From assembly GCA_024278755.1 (NCBI GenBank), contig JAJRSO010000038.1, positions 62,001-126,000 of the forward strand: a stretch of 64,000 bases of DNA. The letters run 5' to 3'. Below are positions 17,582 through 27,452 of this stretch, piece by piece. Every line of letters starts with the position of its first letter. The stretch's first letter is position 1. The stretch is from Calditrichota bacterium (GTDB taxonomy: Bacteria > Calditrichota > Calditrichia > Calditrichales > Calditrichaceae). Under the pieces are notes generated by a model. It did no database searches. It was not told the origin of the DNA and saw only the letters and a program-made list of their open reading frames with translations. The position numbers were made by a program, and so were the translations under genes.

Positions 17582-19390
17582 TTAAAATAGTCCTTTTATT
17601 TTTTTTGCCGCGTCTTTACCCAGTTTGTTTTTCTGTTTGGTCAGTTTTTTTTGAATTTTCTTTTTCAGTGTGTCCAGCGTTTTGGCCTGCGTACGCAGCG
17701 CGTCTTCATAATGTGTAAAAACAGAACTCAGTTTAAGCCCGCGTTTGGCTGCGAATTCTTCCAGCTTCTTGCGTTTTGCCGCCGTTTGTTTTTCGATATA
17801 CGCATTAATTTTTACCCGCTCATTTTCCAGTTTACCGCCGAAGCGTTTTTTTATCTGCGCCGTAAGCGGTTTATCCAGGTTGGAATGAATGTTGATTTCC
17901 GGCTTTTCAATGGTCCCGCTAATATCGGCCCGAACCGTTATCCGCTCAGCAAAGGCAATGCTTTGAAATAGAAGACGTTCCATTTCGTTTTTTCCGTTCT
18001 GAGCGAATCTTAGCTGTTTTGCGTTAAAGTCAATGCGGCTTTTCAGATGGTTTCCATTTATTTTTAACAGGGCCAAAATATTTCCCGTACCGCTTTTAAT
18101 CTTTCCCGGAAGCAGTGTGCCAGCGCCGTTTAGGTTAAAACCGGAATAGGTAAAACGGAATTTTTCCTGAGGGCTATCCTGTAAATAGTTGAAAGAACCC
18201 TCCAAATCCAGGGACGTTTCGTTTTTCTTGCTTCCGCTCAGTTTTATTTGTGTCGCCTGGCCGATAAGCTTTTGATTACTGACAAAATTTGTGATTAGAC
18301 CTTCCAGTTTAAGACTGTCGGCGGCGTTTCCCGACAGATGCAGCTTTTTTATCCAGAAATCCGGACGTGCATTGGGGGTGTAAAAATAGATATCCTGACC
18401 TTTCAGCCTAGGCGGATGTTCTTTTTTGGGCGCAGTCGATTTATATTTCCGCGCATACTTGCGGATGGTTCGGATATATCCGAGATATTCTGTAAACCGG
18501 TCTGATAACGGTGCCCCCAAAAGCATGCGGCCAATATTCCCCGCGGAAAAATCGGGCAGTTTTAATAAACTAAGCGCGCGGTTGTAATCGTTTTTAATCC
18601 AGTTGTCCACATTGGCCAGATCCGCTTTAACCGATCGATAGTCTGTCTGGTACTCCTTTTTTAAGGATTGAATCTCTTTATTCAGTTTGTCGATTGATTT
18701 TTTAGCTGCGGAAGCTTGTTCCAGCGCCTTGGTTAGCTTTGTAATATTTTTTAAATTATTTACATCGATGGCGTCGATTTTTTTTTCTATACGTTTGATT
18801 GTGGGCAGGGGATTGCTTTTGGCGCTGCGTTTATCCCATAATGTATAAAGTGAATCCAGCCGACTATACAACGAATCAATTCGAGCCGGGGCGGAGAGTC
18901 CGGCTATTTTTAAGAGACTGTCCGTATTGGCCTGCCTGCCTATCTCGGCAAATTTTATTACGGCGACGCCGCGGATTTTTGAAGCGCCTTTCCGAGCCAG
19001 GCTGTTTTCGCGAAGCGCTTCTTTTTCGGACGCGCTTAAACTTCCGTCCGTATCGCGGCTGGTATTTGTTTGAAAACCGTTAATTTTAAATTCACTGACC
19101 ACTATTTTTTTGGAAAGCAGAGGCCAAAATTCAAAATCAATGGCACAGGGACCTGTTTCAAAAAGATTTTTCATTGGCTTTTTGGCATCGGTTACCTGCA
19201 ATCGCTGCCATTTAAGATAGACGCCGGTGAAAGAAAAATCTAATTGATCAATTTCAACCCGCGCCCCGGCGATGGAGCTCCCCATATCTTCCAACTGCTT
19301 TTCCAGCCAGGAATCGGTAAAAAACCAGCTTAACAGAACGATTAGGGCGGTTAGAACGGCCAAAAAAAGAAGGCCTTTTTTGCGTATCAT
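17582..19390 (-). CDS. AsmA-like envelope protein, TIGR03545-like
   Basis: A 602-residue protein anchored by one N-terminal helix (about 5-25, LLFLAVLTALIVLLSWFF). An AsmA-like start follows: repeated beta segments around IVVSEFKINGFQTN. A long charged helical middle (about 190-290, rich in Lys, Leu and Asp) and a second beta-rich part with IEKPEINIHSNL lead to a lysine-rich coiled C-terminus. AsmA/TamB-type proteins bridge the envelope and several move lipids. The pairing with the next upstream gene matches the two-gene TIGR03545/TIGR03546 arrangement I recall from other Gram-negatives. The stop of that gene and the ATG of this one abut without a gap. The role is unproven. Confidence 0.72.
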   Translation of the reverse strand: MIRKKGLLFLAVLTALIVLLSWFFTDSWLEKQLEDMGSSIAGARVEIDQLDFSFTGVYLKWQRLQVTDAKKPMKNLFETGPCAIDFEFWPLLSKKIVVSEFKINGFQTNTSRDTDGSLSASEKEALRENSLARKGASKIRGVAVIKFAEIGRQANTDSLLKIAGLSAPARIDSLYSRLDSLYTLWDKRSAKSNPLPTIKRIEKKIDAIDVNNLKNITKLTKALEQASAAKKSIDKLNKEIQSLKKEYQTDYRSVKADLANVDNWIKNDYNRALSLLKLPDFSAGNIGRMLLGAPLSDRFTEYLGYIRTIRKYARKYKSTAPKKEHPPRLKGQDIYFYTPNARPDFWIKKLHLSGNAADSLKLEGLITNFVSNQKLIGQATQIKLSGSKKNETSLDLEGSFNYLQDSPQEKFRFTYSGFNLNGAGTLLPGKIKSGTGNILALLKINGNHLKSRIDFNAKQLRFAQNGKNEMERLLFQSIAFAERITVRADISGTIEKPEINIHSNLDKPLTAQIKKRFGGKLENERVKINAYIEKQTAAKRKKLEEFAAKRGLKLSSVFTHYEDALRTQAKTLDTLKKKIQKKLTKQKNKLGKDAAKKIKGLF

Positions 19391-19915
19391 TTAGGCCCCC
19401 AATCCTTTAATTTTTTCGTATGCGGTGTAAAATTTGGAACCCTTGACAAGTTGAACGATTTTGAATTTTTGAAGCGCCGGATCGATGTGACTGCGATAAT
19501 ACAGCACAAAATATTTCATTGCCGGAAAGACGGGTATTAGTAGTAAGATAGAAATGGCCAGGCCTCCGGCAACCACGGTGTTGTTGTATGCGCTCAGAGC
19601 AACCACGGGAAAGCCGTATAAAAATGTCCAAATACCGTGCAATGCGGGAATTCCGGTTAGCAGAAAATATCCCAGACTATGAAACAGCGGATCGAGCAGG
19701 TAGGCAACCCCGCTAAAAATGGCAAAGGCAAATAAGGCCGATGCCAGATTGATATTCAAAATAATAAGCAGCAGAATCAAAATGAAATTATGGACGGTCA
19801 GCAGAGGCGTCAGGCCCAGAATCATTCCCAGTGAAAAGCCCGCGGCAATTTTATTGGGTGATTCTCCCGAGCGCAAAATTTTAAACAGTTTTGCGGCAAA
19901 TTTAATAAAAAACAT
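19391..19915 (-). CDS. small membrane protein, DUF2062/TIGR03546-like
   Basis: A 174-residue membrane protein. An amphipathic N-terminus leads to RSGESPNKIAAGFSLGMILG, the typical DUF2062-like entry, and then about four hydrophobic helices (about 32-55, 60-85, 103-125 and 128-150 region). The C-terminus is basic. A GGAG ribosome site lies before the ATG. It is translationally linked to the AsmA-like gene, whose ATG follows its stop directly, so the two probably work together in envelope or lipid biology. The exact function is not known to me. Confidence 0.72.
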   Translation of the reverse strand: MFFIKFAAKLFKILRSGESPNKIAAGFSLGMILGLTPLLTVHNFILILLLIILNINLASALFAFAIFSGVAYLLDPLFHSLGYFLLTGIPALHGIWTFLYGFPVVALSAYNNTVVAGGLAISILLLIPVFPAMKYFVLYYRSHIDPALQKFKIVQLVKGSKFYTAYEKIKGLGA

Positions 19916-19972
19916 CTTTTTCTCCGACGCGCAAATGTTTGCCTTTGTAATAAAGATAAGAATATATTAAGA

Positions 19973-20209
19973 TTATGGATTTATCTCAAATTTATAACTT
20001 TGCATAAAATCCGGTAGTAACACAATTTTCCCGGTAAGGGTGTAGCTGTTTCTAATAAAACCGAAAAGGCGTAATGTTTCGCCGGGAAAAAATGAAACAG
20101 GATTCAATTCTTTAACCGTTTTTCGTATTTTTTCTTTGCTATTCTTATTGCGTTCTCGGCGGTAATTCTTTTTCTGTAACTGTAAAAATAAGGGAGATTT
20201 ATCGTTCAT
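19973..20209 (-). CDS. small hypothetical protein (weak)
   Basis: A 78-codon open frame in the 417-bp space between divergent genes (19916-20332). The predicted protein has a basic N-terminal half and a beta-like C-terminal half (PVSFFPGETLRLFGFIR, GKIVLLPDFM). No ribosome site is evident before the ATG at 20209 or the TTG at 20236, and I recognise no family. It could be a real small gene or chance. The rest of the gap shows no RNA gene or clear promoter by eye. Confidence 0.3.
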   Translation of the reverse strand: MNDKSPLFLQLQKKNYRRERNKNSKEKIRKTVKELNPVSFFPGETLRLFGFIRNSYTLTGKIVLLPDFMQSYKFEINP

Positions 20210-20332
20210 TTTTATCAAAAGACCGATGAAATTCAAACTCTTGAATTATTTAGGGGAGTCTAAAATTGCTTTTTGCCAAAAGCCACTTTATTAGTAGATT
20301 TACAGCGTTTTCAATTAAAATGAAAGAACACA

Positions 20333-21283
20333 ATGGATAATGTTCCCGGTCTTGCTGAAATTCGTGCGGCCGCACAACGTATTAAGCCTTATATGCACCG
20401 CACCCCTGTTTTTACTTCTTTAACTTTAAATGAAATGGCCAAAGCAGAACTATTTTTTAAGTGCGAAAATTTTCAAAAAACCGGAGCATTTAAAGTCCGG
20501 GGCGCTTTAAACGCCGTGTTCTCCCTATCCGAAGAGGAGATTGGTTCTGGCGTTGCAACCCATTCGTCCGGCAATCATGCGGCTGCTCTTGCTTATGCGG
20601 CAAAATTGCGTGCAACCCAAGCCCGTATCGTAATGCCCAAAAATGCGCCGTCCATAAAGCAGAAAGCCGTTCGGAGCTATGGAGGCATTATTACTTTTTG
20701 TGAACCCACCCTTAGCGCACGTGAAAAAACGCTGGAAAAAATTATAACGGAAACAAACGCCAGATTCATTCATCCGTACAATGATTACAGAATTATTGCG
20801 GGGCAGGGAACAGCCGCTCTGGAGTTACTGGAAGAGATTTCGGATATTGATTTGGTTTTAACGCCGGTTGGCGGGGGAGGGCTGACCAGCGGAACGGCGC
20901 TTGCCGTTAACGCCTGTTCCGCCCGAACCAAAGTAATAGCCGTGGAGCCTCAGAATGCGGATGATGCCTGCCGTTCTTTTAAAGAAGGCCGGTTGCTTCC
21001 TTCTGTCAATCCTCAAACCATAGCGGATGGTCTGCTGACATCGCTCGGCAATAAAACATTTCCCATTATCAAAGATTTGTGTGACGAAATTGTTACCGTG
21101 AACGAAACGGAAATAAAAGAAGCGATGTATTTGATTTGGGAGCGTATGAAACTATTGGTTGAACCTTCTTCCGCCGTTCCGCTTGCGGCCGTTTTAAACG
21201 GAAAAGTAACGGTAAAAGGGCGGCGGGCGGCCATTATTTTGTCAGGCGGAAATGTGGATATAAATAATCTTCCGTGGAATTAG
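20333..21283 (+). CDS. threonine/serine dehydratase-like PLP enzyme
   Basis: A 316-residue fold-type II PLP enzyme. Lys54 in TGAFKVRGALNA would form the Schiff base. ATHSSGNHAAALA binds the substrate carboxylate, VGGGGLTSG holds the PLP phosphate, and ILSGGNVD lies at the end. It has only the catalytic domain and no C-terminal ACT-type regulatory domain, as in catabolic threonine dehydratases and serine racemases. It would deaminate threonine or serine to a 2-oxo acid, or racemise serine; sequence alone does not separate these. A methyltransferase-like gene follows about 23 bp later. Confidence 0.88.
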   Translation: MDNVPGLAEIRAAAQRIKPYMHRTPVFTSLTLNEMAKAELFFKCENFQKTGAFKVRGALNAVFSLSEEEIGSGVATHSSGNHAAALAYAAKLRATQARIVMPKNAPSIKQKAVRSYGGIITFCEPTLSAREKTLEKIITETNARFIHPYNDYRIIAGQGTAALELLEEISDIDLVLTPVGGGGLTSGTALAVNACSARTKVIAVEPQNADDACRSFKEGRLLPSVNPQTIADGLLTSLGNKTFPIIKDLCDEIVTVNETEIKEAMYLIWERMKLLVEPSSAVPLAAVLNGKVTVKGRRAAIILSGGNVDINNLPWN

Positions 21284-21306
21284 TTATGGTGGACGGAGTT
21301 TTAAGA

Positions 21307-21927
21307 ATGAAGGAAAAACAGATGCGGTTGTATCAGAAATACAGACTAAATGATTTTAGAGAAATCCTGCAGGAACTGCTAAACAACCTTAGCGGATTTG
21401 AAAATTTTGCGGGAAAATCAATTATCGAGCTCGGTCCGGGGACAAAATTGAATTTACTCCGCTTTTTTTTAAAGGAATCGGGAGCGGCATCCGTTTTGGC
21501 GGCAGGAAGAACCATCTCATTTAACAATACCGCGCTTCATAAAATGGTCACCGATATCCATCTGCTGCCTTTTCTAAAAAACCAAAAATCTAAAAGCGCG
21601 GATATTATTTATTCCAGACATGTATTCGAGCAAAACAGCTTTCATCCCATTTTGCTGTTACGCCACCCGGCCTACTGGAGGACAATTAAAGAAAACCGGT
21701 TCGATCATCCCGGAATCGATTTTCCTTCCTCTCGTGAAAATATGCAGGCTGTATTTAAACAGGCCTGGCGTGTTTTAAAACCGGGCGGCATCATTGTTTC
21801 ACAAATTGCCAAGCGGAAAAGCAGTGTTTTAACCGATTCCTTTCTTAAACAATTACGACCGCGTGCCGAGCAAATTTCGAAAAGGAAATTGGGACGTTTT
21901 TCGGAAATTGTGACCGTGGTAAAATAA
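21307..21927 (+). CDS. SAM-dependent methyltransferase-like protein
   Basis: A 206-residue class I methyltransferase-like protein. Motif I is IIELGPGTKLNLL (about 38-50), SADIIYSRHVFEQN is the motif IV region, and AWRVLKPGGIIVSQI is the usual post-motif strand. An N-terminal helical lid precedes the fold and the C-terminus is short and basic. The ATG at 21307 is chosen because a GGAG lies about eight bases before it. Upstream in-frame GTG and ATG codons (21274, 21286) have no such signal and the first would overlap the dehydratase. The substrate is unknown. It ends 18 bp from the convergent AIM24 gene. Confidence 0.7.
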   Translation: MKEKQMRLYQKYRLNDFREILQELLNNLSGFENFAGKSIIELGPGTKLNLLRFFLKESGAASVLAAGRTISFNNTALHKMVTDIHLLPFLKNQKSKSADIIYSRHVFEQNSFHPILLLRHPAYWRTIKENRFDHPGIDFPSSRENMQAVFKQAWRVLKPGGIIVSQIAKRKSSVLTDSFLKQLRPRAEQISKRKLGRFSEIVTVVK

Positions 21928-21945
21928 AGAAAAAGAACCAAACCG

Positions 21946-22710
21946 CTACCGGCCGCTGAGCAAATCTCCCAAAATGTTTCCGCCCATTCCGGCGATGCCT
22001 TTTTTCTCGCCCACTTTCTGAAAACGGGCCGCTGCATAAATACGGTCAGCCAGACGTGAAAAGGGCAGGCTTTGCATATACACTTTGCCCGGGCCGCGCA
22101 GGATGGCGAGAAACAAACCCTCGCCGCCGAACAAGGCGTTTTTAAATCCGCCCACAAACTGAATATCGTATTGAATAGAAGGCGAAAAAGCTACCAGACA
22201 GCCGGTATCCAGGCGCAGGCGTTCTCCCGAAGCCAAATCCCGTTCAATGATGGTGCCGCCGGCGTGGACAAAGGCCATTCCGCTGCCCACCAGGTTTTGC
22301 AGGATAAAGCCTTCTCCGCCGAACAGACCGGCGCCGAGCTTTTTAGTAAAAGCGATTTCAATATCAATTCCGGATGCGGCGCATAAAAAAGCGTCCTTTT
22401 GACAGAGGAAACTACCGCCCATTTTGCTCAGATCGAGTGGGATGATTTTACCGGGGTAGGGCGCTGCGAATCCCACATGCCCTTTACCGGAGCCGTGATA
22501 CAAAAAAGTAGTGATAAAAAAACTTTCGCCGGTAATCATACGTTTAAACCCGCTGAATAATCCGCCGCCCGTACTGGTTTGCATTTCGATACCGTCTTCC
22601 ATATACAGCATGGCGCCGGTTTCCGCACGAACGCCTTCGCCCGGATCCAGTTCGATTTCCACGGTCTGCATATCGTCGCCGTATATTTTGTAATCAATTA
22701 TGTCACTCAT
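21946..22710 (-). CDS. AIM24/TIGR00266 family protein
   Basis: A 254-residue protein of the AIM24 beta-sandwich family. Family features are the opening DYKIYGDDMQTVEIELDPGE, VRAETGAMLYMEDGIEM, a GGGLFSGFKRMITGESFF loop, GEGFILQNLVGSG, and a glycine-rich tail (AGMGGNILGDLLSGR). Bacterial members have no established function; the fold is a trefoil of tandem beta repeats. A GGGAGG ribosome site fixes the start. It is probably transcribed alone. Confidence 0.9.
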   Translation of the reverse strand: MSDIIDYKIYGDDMQTVEIELDPGEGVRAETGAMLYMEDGIEMQTSTGGGLFSGFKRMITGESFFITTFLYHGSGKGHVGFAAPYPGKIIPLDLSKMGGSFLCQKDAFLCAASGIDIEIAFTKKLGAGLFGGEGFILQNLVGSGMAFVHAGGTIIERDLASGERLRLDTGCLVAFSPSIQYDIQFVGGFKNALFGGEGLFLAILRGPGKVYMQSLPFSRLADRIYAAARFQKVGEKKGIAGMGGNILGDLLSGR

Positions 22711-22780
22711 TTGACCTCCCCGATAAAGTATTCATTTGTTTGTCCGTTTTTACTAAAACAGTTCGGCACAAAGCCAGTTA

Positions 22781-24091
22781 TTACAATACATATTGCAACA
22801 ATACAGAGACCCAAAATCCTCCGCTGGTCTGAGAGCCGTTTCCTAAAAAATCGTTTTCCTTTTGTAAATTCTTAAAACTAACCGGAAGCAATTGCATGAT
22901 TTCAACGCTTGCTTTCCATTTTTTTAAAGTCGATTCCAGCCGTCCATACAGCAAAAAGAATCCGTCAATTCCGGTTTTAACGGAATAGGTGTACGGATTG
23001 TAGCCGATTAATACCGGATATACGATAAAATATCGTTCCTTGTAAATAAATGAGTTTTTTTGAATCAATTGTGTCCAGCGTATGCGCATTTTACCTGATA
23101 GGTTAAAATATTCGTTTTGAAAACGCAGATATCTCATATATTCAATAAACGGAAGATTTAGTTGCATATCGGTTTTTGTAATTCTTGTTTTGGAAGCAAG
23201 CAACTGACTCCAGTAATTAAAAGGCCAGATTTCGAAAAAAGATTCTTTACCTGACCAGCCATAGGAACCACTGTTTCCAATAGAAATACGATTCTTTTCG
23301 TAAAAGTTTCGACGGAACGCCATTGAATAATAAAAAAAGCGGTAATGATCCAGGTAGCCATAAGAATTGTGTAAATAATTCAGATAAGCCCGAAGGCTGC
23401 CGTAAGTTGCCGAAATATCCATATTTACCTGCCAGGGTAAAGAAAAATGGGTTTCCCCTGAAAAGACATCGCCATACATATCGTTTTGGTAGCTGGTATC
23501 GGGATACAAAGGGGCTAAGCGCTGATATTTAAACGCGTCTTTTTTATACCAGGCAGTAACAGAGTATGCATACAGGGCAAGGGGAACTTTTCCGCGGCTA
23601 CTTTCCACTTTTCCCAGAAAATACCCGGAAAAGGGCGATGCTTTTATTTGACATCCGTACCCGGAAGTTACAAAACCAATGCCGCCTCCCCAGTAGTCGT
23701 TGTACGAAGCGCTCAGTTTTAACTTGCCTGTAAATAGATTTTGGGTTACCGTTGCGCGTATACCGCGGTTCCGATAGTATAGGCGCATGTGGCCGGAGAG
23801 ACTGTCTAAATCGTTGCTAAATCCTTCGAGACGATCGTCAAGGTACGAGATTTCCAGCCTGCGTTTGGTAAAATGATGGCTGTATTTTACAAAATTTCTT
23901 ACAAAAAAGAGTGATTGGACGGTTCCGTCAGAATGTTTGGAAGTATAAAAATTGATATACTGAAGATTAGAATACAATGTATCTTTTTGCAGATATTCGC
24001 AACTGTCTTTTTTTTCATCCGTTTCAATGTACTGAGCGGGTAAGTACTGAAAAAACAGAAATAGTATTAGCAGAATACGGGTTTTCGGCAT
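22781..24091 (-). CDS. putative outer-membrane beta-barrel, unknown family
   Basis: A 436-residue exported protein with a signal peptide (ILLILFLFFQYLPAQ). The mature part has many alternating strands with aromatic girdles (LRLYYRNRG, LKLSASYNDYWGGGIGF, FFYYSMAFRRNFYEK) and ends in VSVLLQYVL, as expected of an outer-membrane barrel. The central segment KASPFSGYFLGKVESSRGK looks like an extracellular loop. I recognise no family. It has its own ATG just after the terminator-bearing gap that follows the lipoprotein gene. Confidence 0.6.
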   Translation of the reverse strand: MPKTRILLILFLFFQYLPAQYIETDEKKDSCEYLQKDTLYSNLQYINFYTSKHSDGTVQSLFFVRNFVKYSHHFTKRRLEISYLDDRLEGFSNDLDSLSGHMRLYYRNRGIRATVTQNLFTGKLKLSASYNDYWGGGIGFVTSGYGCQIKASPFSGYFLGKVESSRGKVPLALYAYSVTAWYKKDAFKYQRLAPLYPDTSYQNDMYGDVFSGETHFSLPWQVNMDISATYGSLRAYLNYLHNSYGYLDHYRFFYYSMAFRRNFYEKNRISIGNSGSYGWSGKESFFEIWPFNYWSQLLASKTRITKTDMQLNLPFIEYMRYLRFQNEYFNLSGKMRIRWTQLIQKNSFIYKERYFIVYPVLIGYNPYTYSVKTGIDGFFLLYGRLESTLKKWKASVEIMQLLPVSFKNLQKENDFLGNGSQTSGGFWVSVLLQYVL

Positions 24092-24147
24092 GGTTTAATA
24101 TACATGTTTCCTTTTTTATTTTCAAAGAAACGGGGAAGGAAACCATA

Positions 24148-24179
24148 AAAAAAGCGCCCCGAAAACGGAGCGCTTTTTT
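24148..24179 (-). terminator. hairpin terminator after the lipoprotein gene
   Basis: A GCGC-C-CCG / CGG-A-GCGC stem with one mismatch and an AAAA loop, flanked by A6 and T6 runs, so it can end transcripts on both strands. It lies 5 bp after the stop of the 24185-25765 gene and before the next minus-strand gene, which therefore needs its own promoter or read-through. Confidence 0.85.
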
Positions 24180-24184
24180 AAAGT

Positions 24185-25765
24185 TTATTTTTTGTGGGGT
24201 TCATCCCAGGTTAGCGTTTGCAGTTTGCTTCGGGTCATATCCGGGAAAATACCGTTAAACGTATAGTCGGGGAAATAAGGCATAACAGCATCGGGATCAA
24301 TTTCGGTTCCGTTTGGCCCATCCAAAAAGACCACCGGATCCATGCCGCCATCGTAATAATTAAATACAACCACATCCACATTTTCAATGGTTATCATATC
24401 TTCCTGGCCCGCGAGAAAGAAAGAGTATGAATACCCGTTATTGTTCATTTCCCAGGAATAATCCAATGTGTTGTAGCGCCATTCGGAAGGATCTTTCCAT
24501 TGATAGTAAGGAATATAGTCTTTTAAATCAGCCAATCCGGGAACAAATACACGCCCCAGGTTTACCTGAAAACTTGTTCCGTTATCGGTAAAGGTGTACG
24601 TTTCGGTAAATAATCCGTTGAGCCAGTCGATTACGTCATGGATATTGTTCCAGTTCTGTGCAAAATCGGGCGTATCGTCGGAAGAATTTGCGATATTACT
24701 GTCTGCCATCTGAATATAGCTGAATTTAATAATATCATCCGATTGATCATCCGTCTCATTTTCAATATACGTAACCGAATTTTCAAGATCGGCAATCAGA
24801 TTGAGAATATCGCTTTTAATTTGGGCGCCGATACCCACGTGCCGATAGGTTAGAAAAGAAGAACGCGAAAGCAGGTTATATTTTACAACATCTGCGGCGA
24901 TGGAATCACTTCGGATGCTCTGTTCGCTTTCATAATTATCATTCAGATATAAATACTTTTGCTGTTCCACATACTGAACATTATACGAGTCATAACCGTA
25001 GTTGTAATCTTCGGACCAGAGACTGTCTATCCATCCGTATCCGCCGTCCTGATCGAATAAATCGACATCATAAAGTGTAAAAAAGCGGAATCCGGCGGAA
25101 ACAGCGTAAAGAGAGGCGCGGAATAAATAGATTTCGCCGGGGTCGATTTCTACCGATTCGCCGTCTGCATCCAGAACAATTACGTTGGAATCCGCAAGAT
25201 TGACGGCATAGTTCAAATGATTAATGGCGTTGCTAAGCTTAGGTAAAACACTCCCCTCAACGACATTCTGAACCCGGGCAATGCTCAGGTTATCATTAAT
25301 CTGTTGCAGGGTGGTTCCGGTTTGTTTTAAGATGGCTTCCGGAGCGGTTCCTAAAAATCGGAACTGATTATTCATAATGCGTTTATTAAAGGCGCTTCCG
25401 TTTGCATCGTTAATCAGGTTCCATAAATTATTATCATAATTGATACTGAACAGTTCCAGAATTGCCAAACCCAGATGCGCCGTCGGATTTTCGGGATCCA
25501 AATTAATGGCCTCTTCGAAGATATCTTTAATGGTTGTGTATTCGCTGTTTGGAAACACATCTTCACCGCTCTGAGCGCTTTCCAAATCGGTGCCTTCGAG
25601 TTCCTTAGCTTTCTGATTCAGTTGGTCAAAGCCTTGCATAGCCAGAGTATTGGCTTCACCTAAATTATTTTCGCCGGGGTCGGTAGATGTTTCGTCGCAG
25701 GCAGTTGTTATAAAAAGCGCGGAAAAAAGAAACGTTAAAAAAATAATGGATTTGAATTTATACAT
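24185..25765 (-). CDS. lipoprotein with TPR-like region, unknown function
   Basis: A 526-residue lipoprotein. A signal peptide ends in the lipobox ITTAC (Cys23). The mature protein starts with an acidic linker, then EEAINLDPENPTAHLGLAIL (about 85-105), which looks like one tetratricopeptide repeat. A helical body and a tyrosine-rich C-terminal half (about 400-526) follow. An AGGAGG ribosome site precedes the ATG. No family is recognised. It is probably exposed in the periplasm or on the outer membrane, and is a candidate carrier or scaffold. Confidence 0.65.
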   Translation of the reverse strand: MYKFKSIIFLTFLFSALFITTACDETSTDPGENNLGEANTLAMQGFDQLNQKAKELEGTDLESAQSGEDVFPNSEYTTIKDIFEEAINLDPENPTAHLGLAILELFSINYDNNLWNLINDANGSAFNKRIMNNQFRFLGTAPEAILKQTGTTLQQINDNLSIARVQNVVEGSVLPKLSNAINHLNYAVNLADSNVIVLDADGESVEIDPGEIYLFRASLYAVSAGFRFFTLYDVDLFDQDGGYGWIDSLWSEDYNYGYDSYNVQYVEQQKYLYLNDNYESEQSIRSDSIAADVVKYNLLSRSSFLTYRHVGIGAQIKSDILNLIADLENSVTYIENETDDQSDDIIKFSYIQMADSNIANSSDDTPDFAQNWNNIHDVIDWLNGLFTETYTFTDNGTSFQVNLGRVFVPGLADLKDYIPYYQWKDPSEWRYNTLDYSWEMNNNGYSYSFFLAGQEDMITIENVDVVVFNYYDGGMDPVVFLDGPNGTEIDPDAVMPYFPDYTFNGIFPDMTRSKLQTLTWDEPHKK

Positions 25766-27332
<1,567 letters not shown>

Positions 27333-27391
27333 TACGCAGCGCAACTCTGTACGAACGCCGGCTCCGGCACCAATTTGAACTATAAAAACCT

Positions 27392-27431
27392 GAGGCTGTC
27401 CCGACAAAAAAGATGGGACGGCCTCATTTTA
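27392..27431 (+). terminator. hairpin terminator after ahcY
   Basis: An 11-bp stem, GAGGCTGTCCC pairing with GGGACGGCCTC (one T-G mismatch-type pair), with a 12-base loop and then ATTTTAT. It lies 60 bp after the ahcY stop and 22 bp before the start chosen for typA. It argues that typA translation starts after the hairpin. Confidence 0.85.
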
Positions 27432-27452
27432 TATAAACGGAAAGATATAGAA

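Noticed and set aside
27375-27452. Longer TypA N-terminus starting at 27375
   Set aside because: It would run through the ahcY terminator hairpin and add 26 residues not found in the family. The ATG at 27453 gives the canonical start.
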